Assembly: GCA_020429495.1 (NCBI GenBank)
Contig: JAGQLJ010000006.1
Span: 1-7,534 of the forward strand
Reading direction: 5' to 3'
Source: Candidatus Dojkabacteria bacterium
GTDB lineage: Bacteria; Patescibacteriota; Dojkabacteria; J137
Length of the DNA: 7,534 nt
In this document: piece after piece, positions 5,353 to 7,534 of the stretch
How the letters are laid out: every line of letters starts with the position of its first letter
Numbering within the stretch: position 1 is the first letter of the stretch
The notes under the pieces: model-generated
Seen by the model: the letters and a program-made list of their open reading frames with translations, nothing else
What the model was told of the DNA's origin: nothing
Database searches by the model: none
Translations under genes and position numbers: made by a program

Positions 5353-7116
5353 ATGAAGAGATCAGCTTTAAAAAAAGGACTATTAACAATTGGTCTGGGC
5401 TGGTTGGCAATTGCATTCATTTTATTGGTTTCTCAAATTGATTCAAAGAATAAAGACGACGATGTTTCAGTTACCCTTTCATATTGTACAGTAGGAAGCT
5501 GTATGGATTGGGAGACTGCAGGTTCATATGTACAAGGTACTTTCTGTAGAGGTGGAAAAAATACAGGCAATGATCCAAAGGATGGTTTACCGTACTCAAA
5601 TAAATGTTATGAATGTACAGCAAGTGGTACCTTTGAAGAAAGAGATAGAAGCATGTGTAATCATTGTTATGCACAATGCTTAGGAGATGAAGGTGTAAAA
5701 AGATATGAGAATGGAGAATCATGTGTGTCTGGTCAAGGTTCAAGCTATGGGGTTTGGACATGTAATGCAGGAATGTGGGTAGCAAGTGTTAATAAGTGCG
5801 CAGGGCAATGTCCTGGGGATGATATAAATACTATTTATTCAAATGGTCATAAATGTGTTTATAACAGTCAATGCTATACATGTGAAGGTGGTACAGGTAC
5901 TTATGGTGGATTTAGTGTTAAAAATGGAATTTGTATAAATGATCCAATTGGCTTAGAGCCAGATCAACCTGATGAAACCATAATATTTGAGAATCTTACA
6001 TGTGGTAATAGGCTAATAGATGAAGGTGAAGCATGTGATACAAAAATAGAAGGCTATAGGTGTTCTAGTGATTGTAAGGTTTTGTGTGACTATGGATATC
6101 ATTATAGTGATGAATTTAATCGATGTGTTACTAACTGTGGAGATGGAATAATAAACCATATCCCTGTATACCTTAATTATCAAGATCCTGAGAAATCTAT
6201 GGAAGTATGTGATTATGGTATTCCAGCACAATCTAGATCGTGTAATAGGTCATGTAATTTTAAATGCGAAGATGGATATATACTTATAGACCAAAATACT
6301 GTTCCTACACATGCACAATGTGTATTATCTGGATGCGGCAATACAGTAATAGAAGAAGAACTAGGTGAAGTATGTGAACATTATGAAAATAAAGAAAATC
6401 TAAAATGTTCATCAGATTGTAAAATTCAATGTGGAGAGTATCAATATTGGAGTAAAAATACAAACAAGTGTGAATACTATGCATGTGGTAATGGTTTAGT
6501 GGACCCTGGAGAGGTCTGCGATCCAAATGTCTCTGGTGAAAGATGCTCTCCAAGTTGTGATTTTGAATGTGAAGAGGGTACAAAATGGATTAAAGATGAA
6601 ATAAACTCTACTCCTACAAAAGAGGTAGGAATTTGTTTATCAGCAACTTGTGGAAATGGAAATTTAGAAAGTGATACAGAAATATGTGACTATTCACTAA
6701 TTGAGTATGGAAAAAGATGTAATGATACTTGTAATGTTTTATGTTCTGAAGGGCAGGAAATTGTTTCAAGCAATATAACTGAAGTGGATACAGTATGTAA
6801 GGCTAGTTCAACAGGTACAGGAGGACCACCTATTGGAGGCGGAGGACCATTTGGGAGAAGTATATCTATCACTTCATCAGAAATTGAAAAACAAAGTGAA
6901 AGCGGAACATGTCTTGGAGATTTTAATGGAGATGGAGAGGTAAACTTAATAGACTTTAACATTATTGCAGAAGCTTTTGATCTAGCTTTAGAAGGTGACT
7001 ATACCAAGCTGGACTTAGTAACTGATACAGATTCTAGTGTTCTAAATAATTCTGATTTTGGAATATTTACGGAAAATTATTTTAAAAATTTACAAACTTG
7101 TACATATAAAAGATAG
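5353..7116 (+). CDS. Membrane-anchored Cys-rich repeat protein with C-terminal dockerin
   Basis: The 587-residue protein starts MKRSALKKG, then has one hydrophobic segment (about 10-27) without a clear cleavage site, so it is probably an N-terminal anchor. It carries 48 cysteines: 16 in an N-terminal region (45-194) of less regular C-x2-C and C-x3-C units, 30 in five repeats (217-482), and two flanking the dockerin (520, 583). The repeats resemble the Myxococcus-type Cys-rich family (CGNG...E.CD...C) and are given separately. A Gly/Pro linker (487-500, GTGGPPIGGGGPFG) leads to the dockerin. Its first loop is canonical (DFNGDGEVNLID); the second (DTDSSVLNNSD) is one residue short and lacks the Gly. 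No catalytic motif was seen, so it is likely an extracytoplasmic stalk, adhesin or scaffold held by disulfides. The next gene starts 9 bases after the stop, so the two probably share an mRNA. Confidence 0.88.
   Translation: MKRSALKKGLLTIGLGWLAIAFILLVSQIDSKNKDDDVSVTLSYCTVGSCMDWETAGSYVQGTFCRGGKNTGNDPKDGLPYSNKCYECTASGTFEERDRSMCNHCYAQCLGDEGVKRYENGESCVSGQGSSYGVWTCNAGMWVASVNKCAGQCPGDDINTIYSNGHKCVYNSQCYTCEGGTGTYGGFSVKNGICINDPIGLEPDQPDETIIFENLTCGNRLIDEGEACDTKIEGYRCSSDCKVLCDYGYHYSDEFNRCVTNCGDGIINHIPVYLNYQDPEKSMEVCDYGIPAQSRSCNRSCNFKCEDGYILIDQNTVPTHAQCVLSGCGNTVIEEELGEVCEHYENKENLKCSSDCKIQCGEYQYWSKNTNKCEYYACGNGLVDPGEVCDPNVSGERCSPSCDFECEEGTKWIKDEINSTPTKEVGICLSATCGNGNLESDTEICDYSLIEYGKRCNDTCNVLCSEGQEIVSSNITEVDTVCKASSTGTGGPPIGGGGPFGRSISITSSEIEKQSESGTCLGDFNGDGEVNLIDFNIIAEAFDLALEGDYTKLDLVTDTDSSVLNNSDFGIFTENYFKNLQTCTYKR
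6001..6798 (+). repeat. Five tandem six-cysteine protein repeats (about 43-62 aa each)
   Basis: Within the Cys-rich protein, repeats run at residues 217-258, 262-323, 328-373, 378-428 and 433-482. Each opens C-G-(N/D), has an acidic stretch ending in E-x-C, then an invariant C-x3-C-x3-C core (CSSDCKVLC, CNRSCNFKC, CSSDCKIQC, CSPSCDFEC, CNDTCNVLC), and closes with one more Cys. Length differences fall between the first and second Cys (longest in repeat 2) and after the core. Copies have diverged at the DNA level, so this is an old protein repeat and not a recent nucleotide duplication. Confidence 0.85.
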
Positions 7117-7125
7117 GTATTTCTT

Positions 7126-7534
7126 ATGAAAAAAGTTTTGTTAATAATATATTCACTTGCAATTATTTTTACATTTGGTGCTGTGGTTATATATTTAGCA
7201 CCAAATATTTTAACCAAGGAATCTGATTCAAATGAACAAGATAATAATGAAACAGTTGATTTTATTGAAGAAGAAACAAAAGACTTTGATTTTAATTTAG
7301 AAGATTTAGGTGAAAATAGTTATAGATTAACAGTACAGATACCAAATGAATTTTTGGGACTAGATTTAGTACTAGCTTTTGATCCAACTAAAATTCAAGT
7401 GGATGAAGTAATAGAAGGTAATATGTTGAAGAAACATATACACGAATTAGATAACGAAAAAGGGTATGTAATTCTTTCAGGGGCTGGTAGAGAGGAAGGA
7501 CTAGATGCGTCTGAATATTTTTATGATTTGAAAA
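7126..7534 (+). CDS. Membrane-anchored cohesin-like protein, 3' end beyond window
   Basis: An ATG nine bases after the previous stop, with a weak AGGT 7 bases ahead, opens a frame that stays open to the edge (136 residues). A two-Lys N-terminus leads into a hydrophobic segment (about 4-25). An acidic, Asn/Glu-rich linker follows (31-60), and then a region resembling the start of a cohesin domain (64-136). There YRLTVQIPN matches the opening strand, LDLVLAFDPTKIQVDEV matches the cohesin pattern of a beta strand followed by (Y/F)-D-P-x-x-(L/I)-x-V-x-x-V, and EGNMLKK, then DNEKGYVILSGAG, match the later G-(D/N)-(L/M)-(L/M) and G-x-(I/V)-x-(L/V)-S-(G/A) blocks. It immediately follows a dockerin gene, which supports the call. 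The remaining domain strands, any further cohesins and any C-terminal anchor are not visible. The call rests on pattern recognition alone. Confidence 0.78.
   Translation, partial: MKKVLLIIYSLAIIFTFGAVVIYLAPNILTKESDSNEQDNNETVDFIEEETKDFDFNLEDLGENSYRLTVQIPNEFLGLDLVLAFDPTKIQVDEVIEGNMLKKHIHELDNEKGYVILSGAGREEGLDASEYFYDLK

Noticed and set aside
5471..6962. Several 72-104 residue minus-strand open frames opposite the Cys-rich gene
   Set aside because: Their His/Leu/Ile/Tyr-rich, low-complexity composition mirrors the Cys and Asn codons on the coding strand; no start context or domain.
3..7116. Reassigned UGA codon, as in some CPR lineages
   Set aside because: All five visible stop codons are TAA or TAG, but TGG encodes Trp and no in-frame TGA is needed to extend any gene; the sample is too small to infer recoding.

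Overview
This is an AT-rich bacterial window (by eye roughly one third G+C) with six protein genes and no recognisable RNA gene, mobile element or CRISPR array. Three complete or nearly complete plus-strand proteins (genes 1, 2 and 5) end in dockerin-type calcium-binding modules. A fourth plus-strand gene (6), cut by the right edge, encodes a membrane-anchored protein with a cohesin-like domain. Cohesin and dockerin are the two halves of the cellulosome-type docking interaction, so the window looks like part of a surface-protein assembly locus. The very low G+C, apparent lack of strong Shine-Dalgarno sites, and N-terminally anchored multi-domain proteins with Gly-rich linkers would fit a Candidate Phyla Radiation (Patescibacteria) member, for example a Dojkabacteria-like genome. 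That assignment is an impression, not a demonstration. TGG encodes Trp and no long gene is interrupted by TGA, so there is no sign of UGA recoding.

Layout. 1-1211 (+): 3' part of a secreted protein with tandem carbohydrate-binding-like jelly rolls, a chitobiase C-terminal-like domain and a dockerin. 1284-3695 (+): membrane-anchored protein with a clan GH-A-like TIM-barrel glycosidase domain, a C-terminal beta domain, a Gly/Ser linker and a dockerin. 3690-4049 (-): small unknown protein whose stop codon overlaps the end of the glycosidase gene. 4096-5160 (-): cytoplasmic GH15-type glucoamylase-like hydrolase. 5161-5352: divergent regulatory region with a 16-bp inverted repeat about midway between the two start codons. 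5353-7116 (+): very Cys-rich repeat protein with a dockerin. 7126-7534 (+): anchored cohesin-like protein, cut by the edge.

Working model (inference): genes 1, 2 and 5 are extracytoplasmic proteins able to dock, through their C-termini, onto cohesins such as the one in gene 6. Genes 1 and 2 would bind and cut glycans, gene 5 would be a disulfide-rich stalk or adhesin, and the cytoplasmic GH15 enzyme would finish the breakdown of imported oligosaccharides. The unusual points are the cysteine-framed dockerins, the N-terminal membrane anchors on both docking partners, and start codons placed close behind -10-like boxes.
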